Source of the DNA: Acridotheres tristis
Taxonomy: Eukaryota; Chordata; Aves; Passeriformes; Sturnidae
Assembly: GCA_037013685.1 (NCBI GenBank)
Contig: CM072895.1
Coordinates: 9,150,463-9,214,462 of the forward strand
Reading direction: 5' to 3'
DNA length: 64,000 nucleotides
Part shown: in pieces, positions 61,849-64,000 of the stretch
Layout: each line of letters starts with the position of its first letter
How positions within the stretch are numbered: position 1 is the first letter of the stretch
Program-made: the position numbers and the translations under genes
The notes under the pieces: generated by a model
Seen by the model: the letters and a program-made list of their open reading frames with translations, nothing else
The model's database searches: none
Told to the model about the DNA's origin: nothing

Positions 61849-64000
61849 GGAAAACTCTCGCCCTGACCGTCTGCCCAGACCGTTGTTTGGTGGGACGGCA
61901 GTCAGAGGGCAGAACACGAAGCCCGAAGCACCGCAGGGCGCGATGGCTGCTCCTGCCCTGGCACCGCTCATGCCCACGCCTAAGGGAGCTGATCCTGCCG
62001 CAGCATCTCCCGGAGCGGGAACTTAGCAGAGGGGAAACCCCGGGAAGTGAAGCCCTTGGGAATTGTGGAAAGTTCTGCTCCAGCCCAGCCGATTTTGCTC
62101 CCAGACCCTTACAGATGATCTGTTGGGTTTGTGATCCATAATCGTTCTTGTTGCTTGTGCCGAGCAGCATCTAAATTCGTTTATTCTGATGAGAACTGCA
62201 TCTACAAGTCCCCCAAGGTTCAGTGATGGATTTTTCTTTATTACCTCGTTATCAAGCTTGGCTGACCTCTAACTTCTCTGAAAATATGAACAAGACAGAC
62301 CTGCTGCTGCCTGGGCTGCCCCAGGGGGCTCTTTTTCCACTTATGTGATTTCCTTTGATATTATTTCTCTTCTTTCCATATCCAAGGCTCAGACCTTCAG
62401 TGCTCCCTGCAGTTCAGCTCTTTTTCCAGCCCTGCACTGCCAGCTCCCAGCTTGCAAAGATCAGTTTGCAGCCTGCACACCACGAGCTCCCAGCACAGGG
62501 AGGTCAGTGGGAATGGTGGTGACAGATAGTGAGAGATATATGAAATTCCCAGGTTGGAAACCACCGGAGCCAAGTGCCAATATCCATCCCTGCAGCGTTC
62601 AGATGTTGAACAGCTCGGATTTGTTGACTTGACTTTTCAAATGTAGGTGTCTCAAAATCCACATCAAAAAAGGCCTGGATTTCAATGACGGCTTTTCCCA
62701 GGGACACCATGTGCAGGGTTGAGTCCCCAGGAAACTTTGGAGCACAATTATCCCTGTCTTTTCTGCTCCTCAGACAAGTGGGAAACATGTTAAAACATGC
62801 TTATTTAAGTGCTATGATCTGACTTTAAGACTTTAGTTTTGGGCTTGCAGTTCCAAAACTTTGCCTCCTGCTCTCTCTTCATAACTGATCCCATCCCATG
62901 TGGGTTTGAAGCCCACTAGGCAAACTCATACACAGCTTAACACTCAACTGATTAACTCTGACTTGCTCTAAGCCCTTTTTTTATACCATTCTTCAGTGAT
63001 CTGACATGAAAAGAGATACACACACTTACATGACTCAGAGGAACACAGCATTTTCAAGCCATAAACCACCAGGTGCACTTTTGAGACTCACCAAAGCCAG
63101 CTCTCCTGGTTGCCATAAAAAACACATTAGCCAAAGGCCAATGCATGTGGAAGGCAATTATGCTCTGGCGCATGGCAATGTATAGAACAGCCTGGTAACT
63201 GTGCCTACCACACAAGGAAAAATATCCCTGTGAAAACAAGCCTGCTAAATCACTTCATTCTTTCCAAAATCCCCTGAAAAAAGAAGGAAGGATTTTAGGG
63301 GTTTTCTAAGAGGTGAGAGATATATGTGGGAGGGAATCAGATTTTCCAAAAGTGGGTGCACTGGTGCAAGAACCTAAATAAATGGCCAGATCCACAAGGA
63401 TTTAGAAAGTCATTATGAGGTTTCTGAGTCCAGGTTTTCCATGTTAGCATCTGATCATGCCAAACTTGTCAAGGAAATCCCTTATGCTGAGTTTTCTGCA
63501 TACAGCAGTTCAGCAGCTCATGCCCACCTCACCCACTGAGATCACTCAAGTCCACTTCTGCCAGAAGTGCCAGTTGAGGACCTTCAACTTGGGTGCCAGA
63601 AGCAATACAGAGAGGGCCTTCATAGAAGGAAGTGACAGAGAAGGTGGAAAATTACTGGAATATAGCTTGATCAGTATAAAATTTTTTAGCTTTTTCTTTT
63701 TCCATGTAGAAAAAGGTTGGGGATAGGAGTCTTTGTGGAAGTATCCAGCAGTCTCCAGCTGGGTATGAGATCTAGGTCCATCTGCTGTATCCTTCTGAAA
63801 AATCAGCCCTGCATGTACATGCTGATATCTATGGGGCTACCTCACAAAGAGCTTCATAAATATATTTTGCCTCTTAACCTTATATAAGATTGCACAGAAA
63901 TATAGCACAGGGTTCCTTTTCCCTGTTCCCATCTCGGGGAAGAGTTGAATAAATAGAGAGAAAAATTTGCAACCCAAAGTATGGGAAGAGAGGTGAGGCA
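61849..64000. other. Noncoding segment at the right end
   Basis: CpG density falls off after about 62050 and the sequence returns to ordinary noncoding DNA. No gene, named repeat or motif cluster was recognised. The few open frames are short and overlap on opposite strands. Confidence 0.5.

Overview
The window looks like nuclear DNA from a bird, probably a neoavian species. The evidence is three decayed CR1 LINE fragments of the avian type with the diagnostic octameric 3' tail, one ERVL-like solo LTR of a kind common in neoavian genomes, low repeat density, and one very GC-rich single-exon developmental gene. No bacterial, plasmid or phage signature was seen. Assignment below the level of birds, for example to a passerine, is only a guess from the LTR.

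The one protein gene I can support is FOXD2, on the minus strand at 56331-57656. It is a complete, intronless forkhead transcription factor of 441 residues. Its forkhead domain is intact, an eh1 Groucho-binding motif lies C-terminal to it, and the first and last residues are FOXD2-like. A TATA box with a GC box and an E-box lies about 560 bp upstream. The predicted 5' UTR has no ATG before the chosen start. Two candidate polyadenylation signals lie downstream, at 56069-56074 and 55281-55286.

Layout: 1 to about 45 kb is a gene desert on the 3' side of FOXD2. Scattered AT-rich, non-repetitive stretches there could be conserved regulatory elements (3.4-4.1, 8.0-8.3, 17.65-18.1, 20.9-21.7, 35.8-36.7, 37.3-37.4 and 38.3-38.7 kb). 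The desert is broken by CR1 fragments (20.2, 29.2-30.4 and 42.1 kb) and the solo LTR (39.5-40.0 kb). From about 45.3 to 61 kb the composition changes sharply: a chain of CpG-rich segments surrounds FOXD2, mixed with purine-strand tracts, a 159-bp (AAAG)n microsatellite and homopolymers. From 61.2 to 64 kb the sequence returns to ordinary noncoding DNA.

The likely theme is a developmental regulator sitting in a CpG-rich, probably Polycomb-type domain next to a large regulatory desert. Family knowledge places FOXD2 beside a long desert towards TRABD2B in human. No other gene, tRNA, rRNA, CRISPR array or novel coding system could be supported. The other open reading frames look like chance openings in GC-rich or low-complexity DNA. 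Conservation claims rest on composition alone, because no alignment could be run.
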